From positions 1-24,401 of IMG/VR virus record IMGVR_UViG_3300032304_000629: a stretch of DNA of 24,401 nucleotides. One strand, 5' to 3'. The notes under the pieces were generated by a model, which searched no databases, was not told where the DNA came from, and was given only the letters and a program-made list of their open reading frames with translations. Both the position numbers and the translations under genes were made by a program. Position 1 is the stretch's first letter. The number at the start of each line of letters is the position of its first letter. Below, one piece after another: positions 1-9,524 of this stretch. The stretch is from a virus.

Positions 1-996
1 ATTACGCAGACAAGCATCCCCGACTACGCAAAGCCGTACGTTGAGAAACTGTTGGGTAAGTCTGAGGCGCTGACAGAAACCCCGTACCTGACCTACGATG
101 CCAACCGTATCGCCGGGTTTACCCCAATGCAGCAGCAGGCGTTCCAAGGCGCTCAGGGTATGCAGACTTCGGGCCTCAGTGGCCTTGGCGGACAGTACGC
201 TGGCGCAGCTACGCTGGGCGCTCTGGGTACAAACTACGACCCAACCCAGTTTCAAGGCGGGCAGTTTGGCCAGCAAGACGCGCAGCAGTACATGTCCCCG
301 TACATGCAGAGTGTTGTTGACATCCAACAGCGGGAAGCCCAGCGGCAGGCAGATATTGCCGGTACACAGCTATCCAGCCAAGCCACTAAGGCAGGCGCGT
401 TCGGCGGTGGCCGTCAAGCCATCATGGGTGCCGAAGCTGCCCGGAATCTGGCGATGCAAAAAGGCGACATCCAAGCGCAGGGTTTGCAGTCCGCATATCA
501 GCAGGCACAGGCCCAGTTCAACGCGGACCAAGCACGCCGCATGCAAGCAGCGCAGCTCGGAGAGCAGTCCAAACAGTACGGCGCGGGTCTTGGCCTTCAG
601 GGTCTCCAGACAGCGTTGCAGGGCGCGGGTCAGATGGGCACGCTTGGCGGTCAGCAGTTTGCTCAGGGCATGGACATCAACAAGCTCCAGCAGTCTTACG
701 GCACGCAGCAACAGCAGCAAGAACAGAACATCATGTCGCAGAAGTATCAGGACTTCCTGAACCAGCAGAACTACCCGTACAAGCAGTTGGGCTTTATGTC
801 TGACATGCTGCGCGGTCTGCCGCTGTCTCAGTCAGCAACGCAAATTTATCAGGCCCCGCCATCGGCCTTGTCTACCGCAGCGGGTCTGGGTACGGCAGCG
901 CTCGGCGCGTCTAAACTCGGGCTGTTTGCTGGCGGCGGCGCAGTAACACAACGCCCTGCGGGTCTGGCTGAGTTGGCAATCTCAAGAATGGCGTAA
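1..996 (+). CDS. Putative internal virion / DNA-ejection protein, 5' end cut by the window
   Basis: The reading frame is open from base 1, so at least 331 residues are present and the true start lies upstream. A TTG at 52 is only an internal codon with no ribosome site. The protein is rich in Gln, Ala and Gly, has a helical middle, a Gly-rich block GAFGGGRQAIMG near base 400, and a hydrophobic C-terminus with LFAGGGAV. There is no catalytic motif. Such Gln/Ala/Gly-rich proteins just upstream of two larger coiled-coil proteins are typical of podovirus internal core or ejection proteins (compare the T7 gp14-gp15-gp16 order). The role is inferred from composition and position, not from a recognised domain. 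The next gene starts 9 nt after the stop, so the two are probably co-transcribed. Confidence 0.8.
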   Translation: MTQTSIPDYAKPYVEKLLGKSEALTETPYLTYDANRIAGFTPMQQQAFQGAQGMQTSGLSGLGGQYAGAATLGALGTNYDPTQFQGGQFGQQDAQQYMSPYMQSVVDIQQREAQRQADIAGTQLSSQATKAGAFGGGRQAIMGAEAARNLAMQKGDIQAQGLQSAYQQAQAQFNADQARRMQAAQLGEQSKQYGAGLGLQGLQTALQGAGQMGTLGGQQFAQGMDINKLQQSYGTQQQQQEQNIMSQKYQDFLNQQNYPYKQLGFMSDMLRGLPLSQSATQIYQAPPSALSTAAGLGTAALGASKLGLFAGGGAVTQRPAGLAELAISRMA

Positions 997-1005
997 GGGT
1001 AAACC

Positions 1006-2673
1006 ATGATTAACGTCAACCAGATTACGGCGCAACTGGCCAAGATGCCAGACCAAGCGTTGCAGCAGTACGCCATGATGCACAAGAACGACCCGTACAC
1101 GGTGTCGCTGGCGCTGTCCGAGTCCAACCGCCGCAAGCAGATGCGCGATGCCGCGCAGGGCCAGCAAGGTATGGCACCGCAGCCCAAAGTGGTCGATCAG
1201 GGTATTGCCGGTATGGCGGCTCCGGCTCCCCAGCCCATGCCGGAAGATGTGGGTATTGGCGCTCTCCCAGCTCCCAACATGCAGGGCATGGCCGGTGGCG
1301 GCATCGTGGCTTTTGGTGATGGTGGCGAAGTTCAGCGCTTTCAAACCGGTGGTGTTCCCCGTGTTGGATCACACGGATTGGCCGCAATAATTCCAGACAA
1401 AACAGGCTACGAAGGCATGGGGATTTTGGAATTCTTGCAAGCCTTTGGAACGGACATGCTGAACAAGCTGCCTACCGAAGAAAAAGTGCGTCTTCAGCAG
1501 AATCAGGCTAAAAAAGAAGCCGCTGCCGCGCCAAGTATGCAAGCGTACAAACCTCGCCCAACTATGGAAGCCGGACAGGAAGCCGCGTTGTACGAAAAAG
1601 CGGGATTGATGCCCAGCGCTCCTGTCGTTATTCCCACGCCTGATGGTACGGCTCCCGCTGCGAGTCCTGTTGTCCCCCCTGTCTCGGCTCCCGGCGCGGT
1701 TCCCGCTGCGGGTGGCCCTCGTCCGGCTCCTGCGCCTGCGGCTCCCCGTGCGCCTGTTGTTCCAGACAAAGACTATTTAACGCAACTAGAAGACATGCGA
1801 AAAAAACGTGGAGCTGTTGTTGATCCTTACGCCGAAGCTACCAAAGCTATTACAGCAGAGGATATTAAAGGCCGTGAAGAAGGCATCGCCGCGTTAAAAG
1901 CTGACCAAAAAGCTGAAATGGAGTCCATGTTTAAAGGCCGCGAAGAACGTATTGGCAAGCGCGAAGCCGAACTGGGCAAGTCCAAGGACACCAACACCGG
2001 CATGGCGTTCCTCGAAGCAGGTCTGGCAATGATGCAGGCGCGTGGCCCCGGACTTGCAGGTATTGCGCAGGGTGCGGGAGTTGGCCTCAAACAGTACCAG
2101 TCTGGTATCAAAGACATAAGAGCTGCGCAAGAGAAGCTGGACGATGCCCGCGACCGCATGGAAGAGTTGCGTCAGAACCGAGAGTCTATGAACAAGAGTG
2201 AAATCCGCACTGAACAAAAAGGCATCCGCGACACAGTTTTGGCAGGTAAGCGCGACCTTCTTACCGGAGTAAAAACCGCAACGGGTGTAAGTGATGCGGA
2301 TTTCCGCACAGCAGTGGCAAGTAATATAACTGTGGCTGAGGCAGGAAAAACAAGAGCGTTTCAAGCACAACAGGGTGGACTGGACCGCGCATCCCGCGAG
2401 AAAATTGCCAGCATGCCCCCTGCGGAAATTCAAAAGATTTCGCTGCTTGGCGGTGGCGACTTTGCCAAAGGGTACGAAATTTACAAACAAGAGGCGGCTA
2501 TTCCGCGCTTGTACGAGTCGTACACCAAGATGGCCTCTGATCCACTTAAAGGTGCGGAATTCCAAGCCAAATACCCCACGTTTGAAACGTACCGTGCCGG
2601 TATGGGCACTGGTAAAGGCGGAGCCATTCTTGACATCCCTGACGCCACCGCAGGCGCTGTACGCACGCGTTGA
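1006..2673 (+). CDS. Putative structural / ejection protein with Pro-Ala linker and coiled coil
   Basis: 555 aa. The ATG at 1006 follows the previous stop by 9 nt, with a purine-rich AAGGGTAA just upstream. The N-terminal ~60 residues are helical. A Gly-rich motif (GGGIVAFGDGG, about residues 97-107) follows; it echoes the AGGGAV at the C-terminus of the preceding protein. Residues about 204-255 form a Pro/Ala linker. After that comes a long charged helical region (about 260-420) likely to be a coiled coil, containing a Gly/Ala stretch MQARGPGLAGIAQGAG. I recognise no enzyme motif. Its place between a small Gln-rich and a giant polyvalent protein suggests the middle member of an ejection-protein trio (T7 gp15-like position), but this is inference. 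Confidence 0.82.
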   Translation: MINVNQITAQLAKMPDQALQQYAMMHKNDPYTVSLALSESNRRKQMRDAAQGQQGMAPQPKVVDQGIAGMAAPAPQPMPEDVGIGALPAPNMQGMAGGGIVAFGDGGEVQRFQTGGVPRVGSHGLAAIIPDKTGYEGMGILEFLQAFGTDMLNKLPTEEKVRLQQNQAKKEAAAAPSMQAYKPRPTMEAGQEAALYEKAGLMPSAPVVIPTPDGTAPAASPVVPPVSAPGAVPAAGGPRPAPAPAAPRAPVVPDKDYLTQLEDMRKKRGAVVDPYAEATKAITAEDIKGREEGIAALKADQKAEMESMFKGREERIGKREAELGKSKDTNTGMAFLEAGLAMMQARGPGLAGIAQGAGVGLKQYQSGIKDIRAAQEKLDDARDRMEELRQNRESMNKSEIRTEQKGIRDTVLAGKRDLLTGVKTATGVSDADFRTAVASNITVAEAGKTRAFQAQQGGLDRASREKIASMPPAEIQKISLLGGGDFAKGYEIYKQEAAIPRLYESYTKMASDPLKGAEFQAKYPTFETYRAGMGTGKGGAILDIPDATAGAVRTR

Positions 2674-2746
2674 ATGACGGCATAATGTAGACGTGCGCAA
2701 AAATAACCGCTTACGCACGGGCGGATTAAAATTCAAGTGATACACG
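2674..2746 (+). promoter_or_regulatory. Intergenic leader with mutually exclusive hairpin arms
   Basis: This 73-nt gap precedes the giant gene. The hexamer CGTGCG at 2692-2697 can pair with CGCACG downstream (2714-2719, 16-nt loop) or with CGCACG upstream (2662-2667, inside the end of the previous gene, 24-nt loop). The two pairings exclude each other. A CATAAT at 2681-2686 resembles a -10 box but has no good -35 at normal spacing. No U-tract follows either hairpin. A regulatory role is unproven. Confidence 0.25.
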
Positions 2747-5700
2747 ATGGCCAAGTACATCAAGCTCCCCGACAACTCTTTGTTTCCTGTCGCAGAGGGC
2801 GAGGATTACTCAGCGGCCATGCGTGCGGCGTACGCCAAATACCCCGAAGCCTTTGGGGCAGCTTCCACCCAAGCCGCTCCCAAAGAAGGCCTCATGGCCG
2901 ATGTCATGGGAGCCGGTGCCGACCTGATGAACATTGGGCGTACAGGTATTGCAGCCCTAACGGGTGACACTACCCAAGCTGCACAAGCAGGCGTTGCCCG
3001 CCAAGAAGAACTCAAGAAAAAGTACAAGTCTGGGTTCGACCCCGAGAAAATTACCGCCCCGTTCGAGCAAGGCCAGTACGGCACCGCTGCGGGCGAAGCA
3101 CTCAAACAAGTCCCCAGCGTTGTAGCTACTGTTGCACCTTCTCTAGCGCAAACCGCAGGGCTTCTGGCTGCGGGTCGTTTGGGTGGCGGTGCTTTGGGCT
3201 CTTTTTTTGGCCCAGTCGGCACTGTTGCCGGGGCGCAAATCGGGCAGTACGCACTCCCCGCTGTTGTTGGTTTTATTCAAGCACTGGGCGGTCAAGCACA
3301 AGACAAAGTTCAAACACAAATAGAAGCCGGTGAAAAGCCCGACGTTAATGCACTGGAGCTTGCCCCATACGCAGCAGGCAGTGCGGCTTTTGATTTGATA
3401 GGTGCAAGAATCGGTATGCCAAGCCTCTTTAAAAAGATGGGCGGGGTAAAAGTTGCAGAAGAAACCGCCGATGCGGCAGCAGCGGCAGCACGAAGCGCAT
3501 TGATTGCTGACGCCCGCAAGGTCGCCGGACGTGGGACTTTTGACACCATCTTGCGCGGCACAGGCGGCTTTGCTTTGGGCGAGTTGCCAACCGAGGTTTT
3601 GCAAGAGGTTCTTGATCGTGCTGCTGTAGGCAAGTCCCTGACGGACGACGAAGCCATTAAGAGTTATCGGTCTACGGCGCTGATGACCGTTCTTGCCGCC
3701 CCGATTGGTGCAGGCGTAGGGGTAGCCGGACGTTCAGGTGCGCGGACTACAGTCGAGCAAGAAGACAAACAGATCGCAGCCAAAAACGCAGCAGACGCCG
3801 CAGCCGCAGAAGAAGCGGCCCGAACCACGCCTGAAGCGCTGACTCGACTTGATGCCGCATACCGCGCCGCAACGCAACAAAAGACTGCGCTGGATCAACA
3901 GATTGAAGCGACCAAGCCCAAAAAGGGTTCGACCCCAGAAGAGCGCGAGGCACACCAGCAACTCAAGGACACACGCACAAAGCTGGTCGAGAAGGAACTG
4001 CGCCCTCTATCGCAGGAATACAACAAACGCAAAGACGCCATCAGCGCAATGCAAGACGCGCAGCTTGCCGATATTGAACAGAAAGCCGCCGTAGGACAGC
4101 CCACCGCAGCAACCGTTGTGTCTACAGCAGAACCTACGCGTGACGTACAAAAGCTCATGCTGGAGCAGGACACGTTGCGCAGGCAACTGGAAGCACTCGA
4201 AGGACAACTTGGGCAAGCCGCTCCAGAACAGTTCGACACCTTGAATGCCCAGCGCCAAGAACTGCAACGTCGCATTGATGCCCGAGCAACGCTTATTGAA
4301 GAGGCGGGGGGTTCTCCGTTGGCGCAAGCGGAGTTTGAACAGGCTACCTCCGCCAAAATGCAGGGTATCGACTCCCGCATGGAAAAACTGACGGCGACTT
4401 ATGCCGCTGCACTGGAAGCCAAGGACTACGACGCCGCTGCAAAAGCCAAAGACGAGTTGCTGGCTCTGCGCCAAGAGCGCACCGCGTTTACTGACAAGAC
4501 CTCGCAGCAGATGCAGGCTATGCAAGAAAAACAACAAGGCTTGGAGCAGCGTGGGCAGACCCGCGAGCTGGGGCTTGACGAACCGGCGCAGCCGCCCCAA
4601 GAAGGACTGACGTTCACCGCGCCTACCACGGCTGCGGCTCCTGCGGAAGAGCCAATTAAATCTAAGCAGCTTACATCGCTGGTAACGGCGCAGCAAAAAG
4701 TAGCCGCTGCACAAGAGGAACTGGACGCTGCCGTTCAAAACAAAACTGCACAAAATCCTGCCGAGTTGTACCCGCTTCTTGACAAACTTAACCAAGCGCA
4801 GAACGCGTCTTTGCGTGCCAGCGAGGATGTGGGTCGCCCAACACTCAAGCCCACAATTCTGGACATTTTCAGTCCGGCCAACCTGTTCAACACCGCGTAT
4901 GCCAACGGCGATACAAACCTGCTCAACGCACTGGCTCGCCAGACGGACAGCGCTACGCTCAAGACAACGCTGGATGAGAAAGCCAGTGAGCGTGAAAAAC
5001 TAACGACGCTGCTGGATACGCGCCTCGATCTTGCCGGGCAGTCACGCAAACGCGCCGATCTATTTTCTAAGCAGTACGAACCCAAACAGCAAGCGCTGTT
5101 TAAAAACGGAACGTACCCAGACAAAGAGCTACAAGACCTGTACGATAAGGGTGGCCCTGCCGCTGTTGAGTATGAGAATGTCATGCAGGCTGTTGAGGCG
5201 TTGTCCAAGAAAGTAACGACCAAACAAGGCAACGCCAAGAAGTCCTTGTACGAGCAGCTTGTTGACTTAGCCGAACAGCATGCCGAACTTACCGCTCAAA
5301 TGGAAACGGGAATTGCTGTTCCGACAAAAGGGGAGAAAGTCGCCACACTGCAAGCCAAGCTCGGCAAAGGTGAAGCCCCCGCAGCGCGGCAAATGGATGC
5401 GGCCGAAAGGAACAACCTTCAGCGTCGGATTACTACCATTGAGAACAAGTACAAACTGACCGAGGGCAAAGTTGCCCCAATCCGCGATCAAGTGGCAAAT
5501 ACTTACGCCAGCTTGTACACCACCAAACTGCTGGAAAAAGCCAGCGTGCTCGAAGCACGTAAAGAAGCTGCGGCAGATGCCGAAGCTAGAGCACCTAAAA
5601 CTGTTACTCGCGCATCCAAGACCGCTGCGCGTATCAACAGAGGCGATGTGCGCAAGGAAGCCGAAACGTCTGAAAAGATGCGTGACTTGGCGCGGGCTTT

Positions 5701-8700
5701 AGGCCGTAAAGAACCAGAGTACAGCACTTGGTTGTTGGAACAGCAAAAACGTCTACGAAAACTTGAAGCCAGATATGGTGTGGGCGATCCGCAAATTCAA
5801 AAGTTTCAAGAAGACATGCGGTCTGCTATGGTGGACAAGGCTGTTAATCTTGGCAAGAAAACGCCCGAATACAAAGCCACGCTGAAAGAGCAAATCGCGT
5901 ACTTCCAAGAAGTGTTGCCAACGGCGGGCAAGCAAGTAGCCGCGACCAAACGCTCGACACAAGCAACGCGCAAACAAACCACAGCACCCAACCGCCTTGT
6001 TACATCATCGCCCGAGAGCCGTAAAGAAACCGAAGCCGAAGTCTTGCGTGAAAAGCGCCGGATGTTTCGAGATTTCCAAGAAGCCATCAACGACGAAAAG
6101 AACAATACCGCGTACCGCTTGCGTGAAGGCGACACCAGCAAGACTGTTGACCCCGCAGAGGCCCAGAAAGTAATTGACGGCTTGAAGCTGCCAGAGAACG
6201 TCAAGTTTGTGTACGCGCCGACCACAGGCAAGATTCCCGTGCGCCTGCTCAACATGATGGCCGCTGAAGGCGTTGATCCGAACGAAGGCATGGTGCAAGG
6301 CGCTGTGTTTTCTGACGGCACCGTACTGGTTGTTGGAGATCAGCACACAGATGTCACGGACTTGGAAAAGACAATTGCCCACGAGATCATTGGTCACTAC
6401 GGCGTCGATACCGTTATCGGCCTTGACAAACTCAACGCGTACGCCAAGAAGACAGATGTGATTGCTTTGGCGGAACAAATAGGCGGCAAGGGGTTGGTTG
6501 CAGACGTCATGCAGACTGTTCGGGCCAACGCCGCAATGGGTCGCAGCGAAGAAGTCCAGAAGCTCCAAGCCCTGCGCGAGATCATTGCGCACACCGAAGA
6601 AGCACGCGTAACAGAAGCGTTTAGAGAAAAAGCCGGTCGCTGGATGAAAGAGCTGGTTGGCATGGTTCGCGCTGGTCTGCGGGCAATGGGTTTGCAAAAT
6701 GCGGGAGCGCTTTCTACATCTGACGTTTTCTACATGCTCAAGCAGTCTCGCAAAGCGTTTGAGAACAAGACTATTGGCGTGTACCGCGACAAGGCGGGGC
6801 AGATTGCGTTTCGCAGCCGCCGTACCCCCGGTGAGTTTGATGCTGATCCCGAACCGTCCGCAGTAGACACGCTCTTGGGCAACGTCATGGGTTTGGCTGG
6901 GCGCATGCAGCTTGTGGACAAATACGCGGCGGTCTCTCAGGCTTTTAAAACGGGCATGAGCAAAGGCGTGCTGACGGACGTGGAGGCAGGTAACGCCGAG
7001 TTTCTGTTGCGCTTTAGCGAACACCGAAGCCAGTATGCAAATCAGTTCCTTACCAACGGCCCCGTATCGCTGGTCACGACCAAAACAGACAAAGGCGTTG
7101 AGCACACATACAAGAGCACCAAAGGGGCCAACCCGTTGGAGATGGCCGAGGCGCTTAGCAAAGGCGGGTTTGCCAACGACTCCGAAGCTGAAGGCTTGCT
7201 GACACTGGTTACATCCGGTGAACGTGCCAAACAAGTTGGTTGGGAAAAGCTAAACTACTCCGACCCTGCCGGAGCCAAAGCCAAGTACGAACGCGCACTG
7301 GCGCATCTTGAGGCAAACCCCAAGCAGAAAGACGCCATCAAGGAAGCAATGGCGATCTATCAGAAGTTTAACAACGGGCTGATGGACTTTCTTGTACAAG
7401 TCGGTGAGTTGACCGCAGCCAAGGCAGCGGAACTCAAAGCCATTACCTACGTTCCGTTCTACCGTGTGAACGCCAACGGCGAAGTCCAGTTGATGGTTGA
7501 CAAAGAGCGCCCAGTGCGTATTGGCAACATCAAGGACGAGCCGCAGCTTCAGCAGCTTGTTGGCGACAACAAACAGATCATGCCGATCTTTGCCAGCATG
7601 GTGCAGAACACGTTTATGCTGACCAACTTGGGCCTGCGCAATCAGACCGTTAAAGAAACCGCGTTTACGCTGCGCAAGATTGGCATCGCTTCGCGGATTG
7701 GCCAAGGCCCCGGTCCTGCAAGCCCCAACATTGTGCGCTTCAAGAAAAACGGCATGGACATGCACGTTGTGATTGACACCGACATGTACGGCATCCCCGC
7801 CAAGTACATTGTTGAGGGCATGGAGGGTATCAAGACCACCATCCCTGCGGTGGTCAGGTTGCTTGGCATTCCCGCCGACATATTGCGTAAGTTTGTAACC
7901 CGCGCTCCCCCATACGCTATTCGGCAGACAATCCGCGACCCACTCAATGCGTGGTTGACTACCGGCACGGATGCGTTCCCGGTGCTGAGTTCTTTCAAAG
8001 AGCTGGGCAGCATGGTGGCGGGCCGCAGCGAAACCGAGCGCACCCTGATGGAGTCAGGCGCGGTGAGCAGCAACGTCTTCACGGGCGACGAGCGCGACAT
8101 GAGCAAAGTGCTGCGTGAGATTACCTCGGGCAAGGCAGGCTGGACCAAACTGCTGGCCAAAGCGGATGCGTTTGCTTTGCAAGGCGATACGGCGACCCGC
8201 GCTGTGATCTACAAGGACTCGATTGCCAAGGGCATGAGCCACCAGCAAGCGCTGCTCCGTTCTGTGGAGTCAATGAACTTTAGCCGTCGCGGCTTGTCGC
8301 CCAGCATCCAGATGCTGTCTACGATGATTCCGTTCTTCAACGCACAGATTCAAGGTCTGGACGTGTTGTATCGCGCTTTCAAAGGCGACATGTCCTACAA
8401 CGAGCAGCTCAAAATACGCGAGAAACTCTTTCAGCGCGGTATGCTGCTGGCAATCGGCACGATGGCATACGCTGCGGCAATGCAGGACGACGAGGCGTAC
8501 AAACGCGCCAAGCCTGAAGAACGCTACGGTAACTGGTTCGTGTATGTTCCCGGTGTGTCAGAGCCGTTGCGCATCCCGATCCCGTTTGAGTTGGGCTACT
8601 TGTTCAAGGCACTCCCGGAAGCGGTCTACAACTTGGCCGCTGGTGACGAAAAGGCAAGCGATGCGGCCAAAGGTATTGGCAAACTGCTGGGCCAGTCCAA

Positions 8701-9370
8701 CCCATTTGCGTTGCCGCAGGCAGTCAAGCCCCTGACCGAAGTGGTGCTGGGCAGCTCATTCTTCAGTGGCGACATTGAGTCTGAGCGGGAGAAAAACGTG
8801 CTGGCAACAGACAGGTATCGTGACAGCAGCACAGAAGTGTCCAAGCTCCTTGGCTCAGTCACCGGTAATGTCGGTTTGAGCCCCATCAAGATTGATTACC
8901 TCATCCGTGGCTACACGGGCGGTCTGGGTATTGCGCTGGTGCAACTGGCCAACCCGCTGCTTAATACGGAGGCCGAGGCGGGAGTCGAGAAGCCCTCCAT
9001 GAAGCCAAGCAAGATTCCGTTTATTGGTGGGTTGTTCCAGCCAGTAGAAGGACGCGGCACGTTGGACTCAGCCTACGACAAGATGCTGGAGATTCAGCAA
9101 GTTAAGGGCACGTACAACGACCTGATCGAGAAGGGCAAGCGTGCGGAAGCACAGGCGTTTGCGCAGCAGTATTCAAACCAGTTAGCGCTGGCGTCCACTT
9201 CCGGCTCAGTTCAGAAAGCGCTGGGGGAAATGGCTAAGCAGGAGCGGTTCATCCGAAACTCTAAGATGACCACGGAACAGAAAGACGCGGCGCTGGAGCG
9301 GCTTGACAAGATGAAGGTAGCCTACGCACGGCAGTTCATCAGCCTAGCCGATAGAACCACACCCCGATGA
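2747..9370 (+). CDS. Giant virion-type polyvalent protein with zincin motif
   Basis: 2207 aa, starting at ATG 2747; the ribosome site is weak. Residues 1-40 (IKLPDNSLFPV, Ala-rich helix, YPEAFG) form a conserved-looking N-terminal module. A Gly/Ala hydrophobic stretch spans about 118-182. Long Gln/Lys/Glu coiled coils run from about 340 to 640 and again near 900-1090. H1212-E-I-I-G-H1216 is a zincin HExxH motif, preceded by a beta-rich FSDGTVLVVGD strand, as in metallopeptidase domains of phage polyvalent proteins. The C-terminal half (about 1700-2000) contains PPYAIRQTIRDPLNAW and MIPFFNAQIQGLDVLYR, then a possible membrane segment at about 1897-1913; I associate this with the LPD38-type large polyvalent domain, from memory. 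It is far larger than T7 gp16 (1318 aa). The likely job is packaging in the virion and injection with the DNA, with peptidase activity on a host or virion target. Function is inferred. Confidence 0.88.
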   Translation: MAKYIKLPDNSLFPVAEGEDYSAAMRAAYAKYPEAFGAASTQAAPKEGLMADVMGAGADLMNIGRTGIAALTGDTTQAAQAGVARQEELKKKYKSGFDPEKITAPFEQGQYGTAAGEALKQVPSVVATVAPSLAQTAGLLAAGRLGGGALGSFFGPVGTVAGAQIGQYALPAVVGFIQALGGQAQDKVQTQIEAGEKPDVNALELAPYAAGSAAFDLIGARIGMPSLFKKMGGVKVAEETADAAAAAARSALIADARKVAGRGTFDTILRGTGGFALGELPTEVLQEVLDRAAVGKSLTDDEAIKSYRSTALMTVLAAPIGAGVGVAGRSGARTTVEQEDKQIAAKNAADAAAAEEAARTTPEALTRLDAAYRAATQQKTALDQQIEATKPKKGSTPEEREAHQQLKDTRTKLVEKELRPLSQEYNKRKDAISAMQDAQLADIEQKAAVGQPTAATVVSTAEPTRDVQKLMLEQDTLRRQLEALEGQLGQAAPEQFDTLNAQRQELQRRIDARATLIEEAGGSPLAQAEFEQATSAKMQGIDSRMEKLTATYAAALEAKDYDAAAKAKDELLALRQERTAFTDKTSQQMQAMQEKQQGLEQRGQTRELGLDEPAQPPQEGLTFTAPTTAAAPAEEPIKSKQLTSLVTAQQKVAAAQEELDAAVQNKTAQNPAELYPLLDKLNQAQNASLRASEDVGRPTLKPTILDIFSPANLFNTAYANGDTNLLNALARQTDSATLKTTLDEKASEREKLTTLLDTRLDLAGQSRKRADLFSKQYEPKQQALFKNGTYPDKELQDLYDKGGPAAVEYENVMQAVEALSKKVTTKQGNAKKSLYEQLVDLAEQHAELTAQMETGIAVPTKGEKVATLQAKLGKGEAPAARQMDAAERNNLQRRITTIENKYKLTEGKVAPIRDQVANTYASLYTTKLLEKASVLEARKEAAADAEARAPKTVTRASKTAARINRGDVRKEAETSEKMRDLARALGRKEPEYSTWLLEQQKRLRKLEARYGVGDPQIQKFQEDMRSAMVDKAVNLGKKTPEYKATLKEQIAYFQEVLPTAGKQVAATKRSTQATRKQTTAPNRLVTSSPESRKETEAEVLREKRRMFRDFQEAINDEKNNTAYRLREGDTSKTVDPAEAQKVIDGLKLPENVKFVYAPTTGKIPVRLLNMMAAEGVDPNEGMVQGAVFSDGTVLVVGDQHTDVTDLEKTIAHEIIGHYGVDTVIGLDKLNAYAKKTDVIALAEQIGGKGLVADVMQTVRANAAMGRSEEVQKLQALREIIAHTEEARVTEAFREKAGRWMKELVGMVRAGLRAMGLQNAGALSTSDVFYMLKQSRKAFENKTIGVYRDKAGQIAFRSRRTPGEFDADPEPSAVDTLLGNVMGLAGRMQLVDKYAAVSQAFKTGMSKGVLTDVEAGNAEFLLRFSEHRSQYANQFLTNGPVSLVTTKTDKGVEHTYKSTKGANPLEMAEALSKGGFANDSEAEGLLTLVTSGERAKQVGWEKLNYSDPAGAKAKYERALAHLEANPKQKDAIKEAMAIYQKFNNGLMDFLVQVGELTAAKAAELKAITYVPFYRVNANGEVQLMVDKERPVRIGNIKDEPQLQQLVGDNKQIMPIFASMVQNTFMLTNLGLRNQTVKETAFTLRKIGIASRIGQGPGPASPNIVRFKKNGMDMHVVIDTDMYGIPAKYIVEGMEGIKTTIPAVVRLLGIPADILRKFVTRAPPYAIRQTIRDPLNAWLTTGTDAFPVLSSFKELGSMVAGRSETERTLMESGAVSSNVFTGDERDMSKVLREITSGKAGWTKLLAKADAFALQGDTATRAVIYKDSIAKGMSHQQALLRSVESMNFSRRGLSPSIQMLSTMIPFFNAQIQGLDVLYRAFKGDMSYNEQLKIREKLFQRGMLLAIGTMAYAAAMQDDEAYKRAKPEERYGNWFVYVPGVSEPLRIPIPFELGYLFKALPEAVYNLAAGDEKASDAAKGIGKLLGQSNPFALPQAVKPLTEVVLGSSFFSGDIESEREKNVLATDRYRDSSTEVSKLLGSVTGNVGLSPIKIDYLIRGYTGGLGIALVQLANPLLNTEAEAGVEKPSMKPSKIPFIGGLFQPVEGRGTLDSAYDKMLEIQQVKGTYNDLIEKGKRAEAQAFAQQYSNQLALASTSGSVQKALGEMAKQERFIRNSKMTTEQKDAALERLDKMKVAYARQFISLADRTTPR

Positions 9371-9524
9371 TGCCGTCACGGATGCCCGCAATAGCGCGGG
9401 CATCTCGGTATCTCAACGCTTGGTTCAGCCCCTTGATGCGCACGGCTTCCGTGTCGAGGCAGGGGACAAAGAACCCCTGTCCCCGCTCAGTCTTTTCCCA
9501 CGGAAACCGAATTGAGTAGCTCAT
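9339..9524 (-). CDS. Small conserved-looking protein at the convergent junction
   Basis: 61 aa, beginning MSYSIRFPWEKTERG with the central motif GFFVPCLDTEA, then a basic helix and a GIIGVWFYRLG tail. The start ATG (9524) has AGAAGGA a few bases upstream. It overlaps the 3' end of the primase-helicase gene by 38 nt and the 3' end of the + strand giant gene by 32 nt. Short phage proteins with an F-F-V-P motif after an acidic or aromatic lead are something I have seen often, but I cannot attach a function. The clean ribosome site, protein-like composition and position at the end of the leftward operon support a real gene. The overlap with coding DNA on both sides is the reason for caution. Confidence 0.62.
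   Translation of the reverse strand: MSYSIRFPWEKTERGQGFFVPCLDTEAVRIKGLNQALRYRDARAIAGIRDGIIGVWFYRLG
9381..9404. other. Perfect 9-bp hairpin in the convergent gene overlap zone
   Basis: GATGCCCGC (9381-9389) and GCGGGCATC (9396-9404) are exact reverse complements around a 6-nt loop, 10 nt after the stop of the giant + strand gene. It could act as a bidirectional terminator between the convergent blocks. However, neither side is followed by a T-run, and on the - strand it lies within a probable 61-aa coding region, where it encodes the DARAIAGIRDG part. The terminator reading is therefore weak. Confidence 0.35.

Noticed and set aside
1894-2775. 293-aa open frame on the - strand opposite the 555-aa gene
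   Set aside because: Shadow frame without ribosome site and with unlikely composition.
6005-7234. 409-aa open frame on the - strand inside the giant + strand gene
   Set aside because: It is antisense to coding sequence that includes the HEIIGH region; Cys/His/Phe-rich composition is typical of a reverse-complement shadow.
9381-9404. Definite rho-independent terminator
   Set aside because: The stem is perfect but no T-run follows on either strand, so it is listed only as a hairpin.
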